A DNA stretch of 36,246 bases from Litorilinea aerophila (GTDB taxonomy: Bacteria; Chloroflexota; Anaerolineae; Caldilineales; Caldilineaceae): the NCBI GenBank assembly GCA_945905745.1, contig CAMDQF010000025.1, forward strand, positions 1 to 36,246. Direction: 5' to 3'. The position numbers and the translations under genes are program-made. Below, in pieces: positions 1 through 8,041 of this stretch (positions are counted from its first letter, which is position 1; each line of letters begins with the position of its first letter). Under the pieces are notes generated by a model. The model ran no database searches. It was given only the letters and a program-made list of their open reading frames with translations, and was not told the DNA's origin.

Positions 1-3
1 GCT

Positions 4-2862
4 GTGGGCTGGTGGTGGTTGGTGCTTTCCCTCCTCGGCCTCGCCAGTTGGCCTATCAGTTTCCTTCTTCTGCGCCGCCTGCGCGATCGGGGCTATCTAT
101 TCAGCCGAGCGCTGGGCTGGCTGCTGTCGGGCTGGCTGCTCTGGCTCTGCGCCAGCCTGGGGATTACCCAGAACAGTGTACTCAACGCCTGGCTGGTGGC
201 GGCTGTGGTCGGGGTGATCGGGCTGTCGTTGTTGATCTGGCAGTGGCGGGAGATTAAGACGTTTTTGGCCCAGATGTGGCCTCTGTTGCTGGTGGGCGAG
301 GCCCTTTTTGCGGTGGCTTTTGTCTTTTTTGTGTTGATCCGGATGCAGAATCCTGACATCTGGCAGCCCTGGTTTGGCGGCGAGAAGTTCATGGAGTTTG
401 CCTTCCTCAATGGCATTTTGCGCAGCCCTACCTTTCCGCCTGTGGACCCCCACTTCGCCGGCGGCTATATCAACTACTATTATTTCGGCATTTTTCTGGT
501 CGCCTATCTGGTCAAGCTGACGGGAATTTACGCCGAGGTCGCCTTCAATTTGGCGATTCCCTCCCTCTTTGCGCTGACTGTAGTGAATGCCTTTGGGGTG
601 GCCTATTCGGCGGTAGTCGGTAGCAGGTGGCAGGTGGCAGGTGGCAGGCTATCAGTGAGCAGTCATCAGTTATCAGTGGTTAGTGACGAGTCGGCGGAGC
701 TAACCCTTCACAATTCACAATTCACAATTCACCGTTCACAATTTTCTTCCGCCGACATCACCGAACCCGCACCAATTGTCGAAGCACCCGCCGCGCCTAT
801 CGACGACATCCTGGACATCGACCTGCGCCCAGCCACCCAATCAACCAGTCAACCAGTCAACCAATCGCCTGCCCCAATCGAGCGGTCAAGCATCGCAATA
901 TCCCAGCCTTCCCATCCAGCCACCCAATCACCCACTCACCTCCCGTGGCGCACCGGCCTCGCCCCTGCCCTTCTTGCGCCCCTATTTGTTGCTCTGTTGG
1001 GCAATCTAGACAGCTTTGCGCAGGTTGTCAAACGGCTGCTGGATATGAGCCAGAGCAACTTCGAGAGCGCACTTCCTGGCGTGCAGACGGTGGTACGCGC
1101 TGCCAGCGGGTTTTGGCAGGTGGCGACAACCGACATCCAGTTGCCTGGCTACGATTTCTGGGCACCCAGCCGGGTGATTCCAGCCACCATCAACGAATTT
1201 CCTTATTGGAGCTTCACCTTCGCCGACCTGCACCCCCATATGATCGGCATTCCCTTTTCCGTCCTCTTTCTGGGGCTGGTGCTGGCCCTGCTGCGCAGCT
1301 ACGACGTAGACTGGAGGCGCGAGTGGGGCCAGGGGCTGCTGCTGCTCGGGGGATTTGGGCTACTGCTGGGAACCCTGGCCAGCATCAATCTCTGGGAGTT
1401 GCCCACCTATTTTGGTCTAGGCGTGTTGACTTTGGCGGTCAGCCTCTACCGGGGGCGAGGACGGTTACCATTGCCCCTGCTTATCGGCGGCTCCCTTGGC
1501 TATCTGGTCGTGGCTTTCCTTACCTTTCTGCCTTTCTTCCGCAACTATCACAATGTGGGCGCGAGCGGCGTGGGGCTGGTCAACACACCGGACGATCTGG
1601 GCGTTTGGCTGCTGATCTGGGGCTTCTTCGCCTTTGTGCTGATCTCCTGGCTGCTGGTGAGCCTGCGGGCGCCGGCCCGGCCCGACGATGCCAAACCCAC
1701 GGGCCTGGAGCGCTGGCTGGCCCTGGCCTGGGGCAATCTGGAACGGCTGCCCCGCTTGCTGCTCTGGCAGGCGCGGCTGGTGCGCTGGCCGACGCTGGGC
1801 TTTTTGGTGGGCGTCTGGTGGATTCCCTTTTTTGTTATCGTCGGTGTGGGGCTGCTGATCTTCACTGAACAAAAGGTGCTGGGGCTTTGCCTGCCTTTCC
1901 TGGCTATCGGCTTTCTGCTGCTTTGGCGGCGGGGACGCGCTGCTGATCCGGGCGCGCTGCTGGCCGCGCTGCTGACCGTCACCGGCTTTGCCCTGCTGGC
2001 TGGAACCCAGCTAATCTTCCTAAAAGATTTTTTGCAGGGTGGCGACTGGTATCGGATGAATACGCTCTTTAAATTTTTTATTCAAGTCTGGGTTCTCTGG
2101 GGCATCGCCGCCGCCGTCGCCCTGCCCCGCATTCTGGAAGGGAAGAATAGAACGCGGATGGCGCGGATGGACGCGGATGAGGCTTTGATGCCTAATCCCC
2201 AATTCCCAATCCCCAATCCCCCACTCCTCCGCCCCCTCTGGCTTACAATTTTCACCCTCCTCCTCTTTGCCAGCCTGGCCTATCCCCTGTGGGGAACCGC
2301 GGCCCGGCTTGATCAGCGGTTGATTGGCTGGCGCCCGCCCATCGGCACGCTGAACGGGCTGGATTTTATGAATGAGGGAGTCTATACCTGGCCGGATGGC
2401 AACAACTCTATAGAACTGCGCTACGATCGGGAGGCTATCAACTGGCTGCTGGCCAATGTACGGGGCAATCTGGTGGTGGCTGAATCGTCCACCCTGGAAT
2501 ACTACCGGGCGGGCGGAAGCCGGGTGGCCTCGATGACCGGACTGAGCGGTGTGAGCGGTATGCACGAAGGCGAGCAGCGCTGGGGCGAATTGGTGGGGGA
2601 GCGGGGCGCTCTGCTGGGCGAATTCTGGAATACTACGGATTTGGGCCGTACCCGCCAATTGCTCCGGGAGTTGGAAATTTCGCTGATCTATGTGGGTCAG
2701 TTGGAGCAGCACGAACATCCCCAGGCCACAGCCAAATTCACGGAAATGGCAACTGCTGGGGAACTGTCTATCCTCTATTCCAACGACCGAGTGAAAATTT
2801 ACGCGGTGGATGGGCGGTTGCTCCCACTGGCGGACGGCCAGTTTGTCCCGAATCAACAGTAA
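4..2862 (+). CDS. DUF2298 (Chlor_Arch_YYY) polytopic membrane protein, copy 1, possibly 5'-incomplete
   Basis: This is a 952-residue, strongly hydrophobic protein of the Chlor_Arch_YYY family, whose function is unknown; it occurs in some archaea and Chloroflexota. The hallmark YYYFG is at residues 158-162, preceded by the conserved FLNGILRSPTFPPVDP stretch. A second conserved block contains ADLHPH in an outward loop, and RMNTLFKF lies near residue 685. Many transmembrane helices alternate with short loops. Two hydrophilic inserts, about residues 206-314 and 713-743, are made of short direct repeats and are absent from the paralogue at 3655. The GTG at position 4 is only the first start inside the window. 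Alignment with the paralogue suggests about eight more N-terminal residues, so the true start may lie upstream. A role in envelope glycan assembly is inferred only from neighbouring PMT-like genes. Confidence 0.85.
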   Translation: MGWWWLVLSLLGLASWPISFLLLRRLRDRGYLFSRALGWLLSGWLLWLCASLGITQNSVLNAWLVAAVVGVIGLSLLIWQWREIKTFLAQMWPLLLVGEALFAVAFVFFVLIRMQNPDIWQPWFGGEKFMEFAFLNGILRSPTFPPVDPHFAGGYINYYYFGIFLVAYLVKLTGIYAEVAFNLAIPSLFALTVVNAFGVAYSAVVGSRWQVAGGRLSVSSHQLSVVSDESAELTLHNSQFTIHRSQFSSADITEPAPIVEAPAAPIDDILDIDLRPATQSTSQPVNQSPAPIERSSIAISQPSHPATQSPTHLPWRTGLAPALLAPLFVALLGNLDSFAQVVKRLLDMSQSNFESALPGVQTVVRAASGFWQVATTDIQLPGYDFWAPSRVIPATINEFPYWSFTFADLHPHMIGIPFSVLFLGLVLALLRSYDVDWRREWGQGLLLLGGFGLLLGTLASINLWELPTYFGLGVLTLAVSLYRGRGRLPLPLLIGGSLGYLVVAFLTFLPFFRNYHNVGASGVGLVNTPDDLGVWLLIWGFFAFVLISWLLVSLRAPARPDDAKPTGLERWLALAWGNLERLPRLLLWQARLVRWPTLGFLVGVWWIPFFVIVGVGLLIFTEQKVLGLCLPFLAIGFLLLWRRGRAADPGALLAALLTVTGFALLAGTQLIFLKDFLQGGDWYRMNTLFKFFIQVWVLWGIAAAVALPRILEGKNRTRMARMDADEALMPNPQFPIPNPPLLRPLWLTIFTLLLFASLAYPLWGTAARLDQRLIGWRPPIGTLNGLDFMNEGVYTWPDGNNSIELRYDREAINWLLANVRGNLVVAESSTLEYYRAGGSRVASMTGLSGVSGMHEGEQRWGELVGERGALLGEFWNTTDLGRTRQLLRELEISLIYVGQLEQHEHPQATAKFTEMATAGELSILYSNDRVKIYAVDGRLLPLADGQFVPNQQ
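610..945. repeat. Short direct repeats embedded in frame in the first YYY gene
   Basis: The stretch is a mosaic of short repeat arrays: caggtggcaggtggcagg, a caattcacaattcacaattc array, atcagt/gttatcagt units and ccaatcaaccagtcaacca units. It is read through in frame as a Ser/Gln/Pro-rich hydrophilic segment between two membrane helices. Heptamer repeats of this kind are well known in cyanobacteria as short tandemly repeated repetitive sequences. That this is the same class of element is inferred from appearance only. Confidence 0.75.
2141..2225. repeat. Dispersed repeat (tagaacgcggat type) read in frame
   Basis: The sequence contains tagaacgcggat followed by gcgcggatggacgcggat and then a caattcccaatccccaat array. 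The same tagaacgcggat core recurs at 32214-32225 and, inverted, at 32315-32326. Here it encodes a Lys/Arg/Asp-rich loop in the YYY protein between a helix after the RMNT motif and the next helix. Confidence 0.65.
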
Positions 2863-2938
2863 CTGCATGGGCATAAAAAAGGGCAAGGAATGTTGGTTTT
2901 TCTGTACTGGTCAACGACAGCTTGAAGTGCTGATTTTC

Positions 2939-3017
2939 AACGCAGAGATGCAAAGGAGCAGAGGCGCAAAGAAAGCGCTTTTCTCTCTGCCTCTTTGCAT
3001 CTCTGCTCCTTTGCGTT
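2939..3017. repeat. Imperfect inverted repeat between genes
   Basis: The left half (aacgcagagatgcaaagg onward) and the right half ending cctttgcgtt are near-complementary around a ctttctct-like centre, giving an approximately 38-bp imperfect stem. It occupies the gap between the first YYY gene and the Nudix gene. It could fold in RNA and act as a processing or termination signal, but no clear run of T follows. It resembles dispersed repeats common in filamentous phototrophs and Chloroflexota. Confidence 0.6.
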
Positions 3018-3109
3018 AAAAATCAACATTTTCCTGACCGTTTCAGAATTTCGGCTTTTCTTTGTGTTTTGTGCCTTTGTGGTTGAAGAAATAGCGAACG
3101 GCGAAACTT

Positions 3110-3589
3110 GTGGCACAATTCAAATCGGTAGTACTCTCCCGGCTCTGGCAGTGGATACCGGGCCTGTTTCAGTGGTGGATCATCTGGCTGCTGCGGCCCA
3201 AACTCTTTGTGGGCGTGAGCGGTGTACTGCTCAATGACGCGGGCGAAGTGCTGCTGTTGCGCCACCGCTTTCATCACCGCTACCCCTGGGGACTGCCTGG
3301 CGGTCTGCTGGAACGGGGCGAGAATCTGGTGGAGTGCTGGCGGCGGGAGGTGCGGGAAGAGACGAATCTGACCATCGCCGTTGAGAGGCTGGTTCTTCAG
3401 CGCAGTACCCGGCTCAACATCGACTTTATTTTGCAGGGCCGGGTTGTCGGTGGCGAGATGCTCCTCGATTCGACGGAGATACTAGAAGCCGCCTTTTTCT
3501 CCCCCGATGCCCTGCCCGGTGATCTGCACAAAAATCACCGAAGCGCTATCTGGAAAGCATTGGCAGGTGAGTCACTGCTGGCGTTGTAA
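3110..3589 (+). CDS. Nudix hydrolase
   Basis: The product is 159 residues. Residues 65-87 carry the Nudix box: Gly65, Glu71 and REVREE at 79-84. The usual Gly of the last pair is Asn86, a mild departure. Nudix enzymes hydrolyse nucleoside diphosphates linked to another group, with Mg2+ held by the Glu residues of the box. Substrate cannot be told from sequence; an NDP-sugar would suit the neighbours but that is inference. Residues 11-33 form an unusual Trp-rich hydrophobic N-terminal segment that could associate with membrane. The start is GTG with no strong ribosome-binding site; a later start would keep the Nudix fold. It sits between two YYY genes on the same strand. Confidence 0.85.
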   Translation: MAQFKSVVLSRLWQWIPGLFQWWIIWLLRPKLFVGVSGVLLNDAGEVLLLRHRFHHRYPWGLPGGLLERGENLVECWRREVREETNLTIAVERLVLQRSTRLNIDFILQGRVVGGEMLLDSTEILEAAFFSPDALPGDLHKNHRSAIWKALAGESLLAL

Positions 3590-3590
3590 T

Positions 3591-3643
3591 GTAGGGCGGA
3601 ATGGCATTCCGCCCCCATCGGACGGAATACGATTCCGTCCTAC
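3591..3643. repeat. Double palindrome of the GTAGG...CCTAC family
   Basis: Two perfect stems lie side by side: gggcggaat/attccgccc at 3594-3614 and ggacggaat/attccgtcc at 3620-3640. The whole is bounded by gtagg at 3591 and cctac at 3639. The related palindrome at 22660-22686 has the same GTAGG/CCTAC ends, so both look like members of one REP-like family. The element lies just upstream of the second YYY gene. Confidence 0.75.
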
Positions 3644-3654
3644 GCGGATGGTTT

Positions 3655-6171
3655 ATGGCTGCAATCATTTCAGACTTTTTCATCTGGTATCTGATCGTAC
3701 AACTTATTTCCCTGGCCGCACTGCCCCTGGCATTGACGCTCTTTGCCAATCTGCCGGATCGGGGCTATGCCTTTGCCAAAAGCCTGGGCATTCTGCTTGT
3801 CGGTGTGATCCTCTGGTTGGGGACGAGCTACGGCGTTCTGCGCAACGAGGTGGGTGGCGCGTGGTTGGCGGTGGTGCTGGTGGCGCTGCTGAGTGTTGTA
3901 GCTGGTCGGGAGGAGATGGCCCGGCTGTGGCGGGAGCGACGACTGCCCTTCGCCGGTGGCTGGCGCTATCTGCTGGGGGTGGAAGCGCTCTTTCTCGTCG
4001 CTTTTGCTGGGTGGACTCTGGTGCGCGCCTACGACCCCGCCATCAATCACACCGAGCAGCCCATGGACCTGATGTTCATGAATGGCATCTGGACCAGCCC
4101 CACCTTTCCGCCCCGAGACCCCTGGCTGGCGGGCTACGCCATCAGCTACTACTATTTCGGCTACTGGCTGCTGACAACCCTCGCCCACTTGACCGGACAG
4201 GTGCCGGAGATCGCCTACAATCTGGGCCAGGCCTGCTGGTTTGGGCTGCTGCTGGTGGGCAGCTTCGGCGTGGGCTACAATCTGTTGATGGCTGGGGCTG
4301 ACGATAGACGGCAGACGGCAGACGGCGGATCGATTGCGGCGGTTGGCGGTCTGCTCTCCGCGGTCGCTATCGGTGTGACGGGCAATTTGCTGGGCATTCT
4401 CGAATGGCTCTATGCCCAGGGCGTAAATATTGAGGGGGTCACTCGGTTTTTTGCCGTGCGCAACTTCCCCGCCGAGGCCCGGGTGACAAATCTCTGGCAC
4501 ATTGACGACGGTTGGTGGTGGTGGCGCAGCAGCCGGGTGCTGTCCGACAGGACGCTGCTGGGTGATCACATCGAAGTCATCGACGAATTCCCCATCTTCA
4601 GCTACATTCTGGGCGACAACCACCCCCACGTCCTGGCTATGCCTTTTGTGCTGCTGGTAGTGGCACTGGCTCTGAATCTCTTTCTAATGCGGAATGCGGA
4701 AGTCGGAATGCGGAGTGGGGAAACATCAATTCGCAATTCGCAATTCGCAATACGTGATCTTCTCGCGCTTATTCCCTTACGCTTCTCCGGTCTCCTCCTG
4801 CTCGTCGTCGCCGCGGGTGGCCTGATTTTCTTCAACACCTGGGATTTCCCGCCCTACTGGTTGCTGCTTACGCTCTGCGCCCTGTGGGTGGCGAAGGATA
4901 CCTTCGGGCTCGGTCGCGGCTTCTGGTTGGCCATCGGGCTGGCCGGGAGTCTGCTGTTAGGCGGGCTGATCGTCTACTTTCCCTATTTTCTCAGCGCGCA
5001 GAGCCAGGCAGGCGGGGTTGTGCCCAACTTTTTCAATCCGACCCATTTGCCCCAGTTCCTGCTGATGTTCGGCCACTTCCTGCTGGGTGTGGGCAGTCTG
5101 CTGCTGCTGGCCTGGCGCGAAGGCGCGCCGAGTCTGCGCGTGCTGGCGGTTAGCGCTGGGATTGTGCTGGGGCTACCCATTCTCTTTCTGCTGGGCACTC
5201 TGGCGATTGCCAATAACACAGAAGCCGGACGTTCTCTGCTGGAGCGGATGCCTCTCTCACCGGAGATGACCGGCTACCCCGCAGCTATCGCGGCCCGTTG
5301 GCTGGCCCGCCCGTGGACCTTTTTGCTGCTGGGTGCGCTCGTTTCTCTGGTGGCGGCGTTACTCTGGCAGCGTCTTACCGACCACAATAGTGCGCCCTCC
5401 CCTGAGACGGGGGAGGGTCAGGATAGGGACTCTGCCTCGACCTTTGCCCTGCTCCTGGCCGGAATTGGGCTGCTGCTTGTCTATGCGCCGGAGTTTGTCT
5501 ATCTGCGCGACAATTTCGGCTCGCGCATGAATACAGTCTTCAAATTCTACTATCAGGGCTGGCTGCTGCTGGGGCTGGCCGGTGTATTCGGGATTGTGCG
5601 TTCTTTCCAGGCGCGCAATCCTGCCCGGTCTTTGGCTGCGCCTCTTCTCGGCGGGCTGGCGCTCTTGCTGATTCTTGCCGCATTGATCTATCCTGTAGCA
5701 GGTGTCTACACAAAAGCCAACCACTTCCAGGGCACTCCGACTCTCAACGGCCTGGCCTACGTCGGTCCGGATGAGCTGGCGGTGATCGAGTGGCTGCGGG
5801 CCAATACACCCCCCGATGCCATTGTGCTGGAAGGCAAAGGGGGCAGCTATCGGGCCGAGACTGCCCGCCTGAGCGCAGCCACCGGGCGGGCCACCCTCTT
5901 GGGCTGGGACGGCCACGAATCCCAGTGGCGGGGCGAGGCCTACGGGTCAATGGCCCAGGGACGGCCCGAAGCCCTGGACGGGGTATATCGCAATTCCTCT
6001 GTCGAGCAATTGCAGGCTGTGCTGGACCAGTGGCAGATTGCATTCGTCGTCGTCGGCCCTGCCGAGCGCAATCAATACGGCATCCCGCCGGGGGTGGAAG
6101 ATCGGCTGGGGCAGGCGATGGAGTTGGCCTTTGCCCTGGGGGACTATCGCATTTACCGGCAGCGAAAATAA
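3655..6171 (+). CDS. DUF2298 (Chlor_Arch_YYY) polytopic membrane protein, copy 2
   Basis: With the ATG at 3655 the product is 838 residues. An in-frame ATG at 3601 lies inside the palindromic repeat and would add 18 non-conserved residues, so 3655 is preferred. The family motif SYYYFG is at residues 164-169, after MFMNGIWTSPTFPPRDP. A Trp-rich loop, DEFPIFSYILGDNHPH and RMNTVFKFYYQGW follow, all matching blocks of the first YYY protein, so the two are paralogues. Many transmembrane helices are present. Three repeat-derived hydrophilic insertions occur, near nucleotides 4302-4329, 4685-4753 and 5395-5417. Function is unknown; membrane-associated envelope sugar transfer is inferred from neighbours. 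Confidence 0.87.
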   Translation: MAAIISDFFIWYLIVQLISLAALPLALTLFANLPDRGYAFAKSLGILLVGVILWLGTSYGVLRNEVGGAWLAVVLVALLSVVAGREEMARLWRERRLPFAGGWRYLLGVEALFLVAFAGWTLVRAYDPAINHTEQPMDLMFMNGIWTSPTFPPRDPWLAGYAISYYYFGYWLLTTLAHLTGQVPEIAYNLGQACWFGLLLVGSFGVGYNLLMAGADDRRQTADGGSIAAVGGLLSAVAIGVTGNLLGILEWLYAQGVNIEGVTRFFAVRNFPAEARVTNLWHIDDGWWWWRSSRVLSDRTLLGDHIEVIDEFPIFSYILGDNHPHVLAMPFVLLVVALALNLFLMRNAEVGMRSGETSIRNSQFAIRDLLALIPLRFSGLLLLVVAAGGLIFFNTWDFPPYWLLLTLCALWVAKDTFGLGRGFWLAIGLAGSLLLGGLIVYFPYFLSAQSQAGGVVPNFFNPTHLPQFLLMFGHFLLGVGSLLLLAWREGAPSLRVLAVSAGIVLGLPILFLLGTLAIANNTEAGRSLLERMPLSPEMTGYPAAIAARWLARPWTFLLLGALVSLVAALLWQRLTDHNSAPSPETGEGQDRDSASTFALLLAGIGLLLVYAPEFVYLRDNFGSRMNTVFKFYYQGWLLLGLAGVFGIVRSFQARNPARSLAAPLLGGLALLLILAALIYPVAGVYTKANHFQGTPTLNGLAYVGPDELAVIEWLRANTPPDAIVLEGKGGSYRAETARLSAATGRATLLGWDGHESQWRGEAYGSMAQGRPEALDGVYRNSSVEQLQAVLDQWQIAFVVVGPAERNQYGIPPGVEDRLGQAMELAFALGDYRIYRQRK
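4302..4329. repeat. agacggc heptamer array in coding sequence
   Basis: The run is roughly three and a half copies of a 7-base unit (agacggc), read as ADDRRQTADGG. It lies at the loop that corresponds to the large repeat insert of the first YYY protein. Confidence 0.7.
4685..4753. repeat. atgcgga and caattcg heptamer arrays in coding sequence
   Basis: Units of aatgcgga and then caattcgcaattcgcaattc are read in frame as a hydrophilic loop (MRNAEVGMRSGETSIRNSQF) between two membrane helices of the second YYY protein. Confidence 0.7.
5395..5417. repeat. ccctcccc/ggggaggg palindrome in coding sequence
   Basis: Arms ccctcccc (5395-5402) and ggggaggg (5410-5417) flank a 7-base loop. The element is related to those at 7137-7159 and 26901-26919. 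It is translated in frame as a short Ser/Pro/Glu/Gly loop. Confidence 0.65.
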
Positions 6172-6203
6172 GAAGAACCGAACTTCGTTTTTAGGAACTC
6201 TTT

Positions 6204-8039
6204 GTGAACAAACCGCTTGCGGCAATCCAGCCGTCTGAACCGAACTCTGTTGCTATCCCTACCACTGGGCTGACGATTGAGCAGGCACTCTATGGCCTGC
6301 TTCTGCTGATGGCTCTGTTGTTGCGTTTTCTGCGTCTGGGAAGCACCGCACCCCTCAACCCCCTGGAAGCCGGGCAAGCCTGGGCCGCCTGGGCCGGGGC
6401 TTTTGGACAGGAGGCAATGCTCCCTGCCCTGGCCCATTCGCCACTTCTGCATACAGCCCAGCGCTTTCTCTTCTGGCTGACCGACGGCGGCGGAGATGGT
6501 TGGGCACGGGCGCTCCCCGCACTGGCTGGCGGGCTGCTGGTGCTGGTGCCCTGGCTGCTGCGCGATGCTCTGGGCAAACCCGCCGCACTGATTCTGGCCC
6601 TGCTGCTGGCCCTGGACCCCTGGCTGCTCACCTTCAGCCGTATGGGGGACGGTGGGATTCTCTCTGTCGGGTTGGGGCTGCTGTTGATCGCTGGATTTGT
6701 CGGTGGAAGGGAAGTTTCACTCGGTGGGCGGTGGGGGCTGGCGGTTGTCGCGGGACTCTTTCTGATCAGCGGACCCCTGGCCTGGCTGCTGCTGCCGGTG
6801 GTGGTGGGGACCTTCTTCCTCTTTGGCCGAACCGATCTTTGGCCCAAGGAGCAGAACGAACGCGCCCAATTGCTCAGTATCGCCGGGGTGACAGTTGTGG
6901 CTGGCTCTACTGGCTTTCTGTCCCACTGGGATGGACTCGGCGTCATCAGCACAAGTCTGACTGTGGCCCTGGATTCCCTGCGTGCCGATGGGGGCTATTC
7001 CCTGGGCTGGGGCTTCCTACGCCTGTTCGTGGATCAGCCCCTGACACTCGTCGCCGGACTCCCCGGACTCATCGCCCTTTGGCTGAAAGTTCCTTCGGTT
7101 TCCACTTCGGAAGATGCTGATAACGAAGCATCTGTCCCCTCCCCCAGAATGGGGGAGGGCTGGGGTGGGGGTTCCCCCTGGCGTCTGCTGCTCACAGGCT
7201 GGTTTGCCTGGGGACTGCTCCTGCTCCTCCTGCCGGGGCGCAACCCGATGACGCTGCTGGTGATTGGCCTGCCCCTGGCCATCAGCGCGGCCCGCACAGG
7301 TGTTTCCTTGCTGGCCTATGCCACCCGCCAGGTCAATTGGCAAGATGGCTCACTGATTGGGACGGCGCTGGCTGTTTTACTGGTCACGACTGCTTTTTGG
7401 ACAAACCACTACAGCAACGAGTGGAGCAATCCGGGCTTCGATCGGCTGACACTTGCCTTTTACGCAATCCTGCCAGTCCTTTGTCTCTTCTTTGTCTGGT
7501 GGGCCGGCTGGCACACGAGCAGCCAGATCTTTTTGCTGATGGGACTGCCCCTGCTCTTGCTGGCCTCCTTCAGCAGCGGATGGAAGATCAACCAGCCAGG
7601 GGATACGACGGCCGGCAGCGCACTCTTTGCCGAGGTCGCCCAACCGGGACTGATAGCTCTGGTCCAGGATGTGGAGCGGCTTAGCTCCCTGCGTGCGCTG
7701 GACCCATACGAAGCATCGGTGCTGGTGGATGTAGAAACGACGGCGTCGGCGGACGCACAGGCCTTGCTGGGCTGGAATCTGCGTTCCATGCACAAGCTGA
7801 GCTTTGTGGAAGGGGTCAACCCTGCCTTTTTGACCGATGCATCCGCCCTGGTAATCGGGAATGAAGCCACGGCTTCCTCCTTGCCCGGCGGCTATATGGG
7901 CAGCGACTATCCGGTGTTGGAGCGCTGGCTGCCTACAGATTTGACCGGCGCGGGGCCGACCACCCGCTGGATTTTGATACGTGAATTGAAGATCACCCCA
8001 CCCACCACAAGCGTTGTGCTGTGGGCCAGAGAGGAATAG
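6204..8039 (+). CDS. PMT/ArnT-like (GT39-type) membrane protein with altered acidic motif
   Basis: The product is 611 residues, with about a dozen hydrophobic segments in the arrangement of dolichyl-phosphate-mannose mannosyltransferase-like proteins. The start is GTG at 6204, with aggaa eight bases upstream. GT39-type proteins use polyprenyl-phosphate sugars, and an Asp-Glu pair in the first outer loop is important. Here the equivalent site reads NPLEAGQAW: Leu54-Glu55 instead of Asp-Glu, followed by the typical AGQAW. The enzyme may therefore be inactive or altered. A C-terminal soluble segment follows the last helix. Residues about 295-325 are an in-frame repeat insertion. The next gene begins two bases after the stop, so the two are probably cotranscribed. 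Confidence 0.78.
   Translation: MNKPLAAIQPSEPNSVAIPTTGLTIEQALYGLLLLMALLLRFLRLGSTAPLNPLEAGQAWAAWAGAFGQEAMLPALAHSPLLHTAQRFLFWLTDGGGDGWARALPALAGGLLVLVPWLLRDALGKPAALILALLLALDPWLLTFSRMGDGGILSVGLGLLLIAGFVGGREVSLGGRWGLAVVAGLFLISGPLAWLLLPVVVGTFFLFGRTDLWPKEQNERAQLLSIAGVTVVAGSTGFLSHWDGLGVISTSLTVALDSLRADGGYSLGWGFLRLFVDQPLTLVAGLPGLIALWLKVPSVSTSEDADNEASVPSPRMGEGWGGGSPWRLLLTGWFAWGLLLLLLPGRNPMTLLVIGLPLAISAARTGVSLLAYATRQVNWQDGSLIGTALAVLLVTTAFWTNHYSNEWSNPGFDRLTLAFYAILPVLCLFFVWWAGWHTSSQIFLLMGLPLLLLASFSSGWKINQPGDTTAGSALFAEVAQPGLIALVQDVERLSSLRALDPYEASVLVDVETTASADAQALLGWNLRSMHKLSFVEGVNPAFLTDASALVIGNEATASSLPGGYMGSDYPVLERWLPTDLTGAGPTTRWILIRELKITPPTTSVVLWAREE
7137..7159. repeat. ccctccccc palindrome in coding sequence
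   Basis: Arms ccctccccc (7137-7145) and gggggaggg (7151-7159) flank agaat. The 19-base core ctcccccagaatgggggag is identical to the intergenic copy at 26901-26919. Translation runs through it as SPRMGEGWGGG, a loop between helices. Confidence 0.8.
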
Positions 8040-8041
8040 AA

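Noticed and set aside
945-1868. Long reading frame of 307 codons overlapping the first YYY gene
   Set aside because: It is a shadow in another frame of a high-GC gene: its product is rich in Arg, Ala and Gly without recognisable domains, while the main frame carries the family motifs.
3601-3654. ATG at 3601 as start of the second YYY gene
   Set aside because: It lies within the palindromic repeat at 3591-3643 and would add 18 residues of repeat-derived sequence. The ATG at 3655 starts a typical hydrophobic N-terminus.
7137-7159. A CRISPR repeat, because the ctcccccagaatgggggag core recurs
   Set aside because: The copies are single, far apart and partly inside a gene, with no spacers or cas genes.
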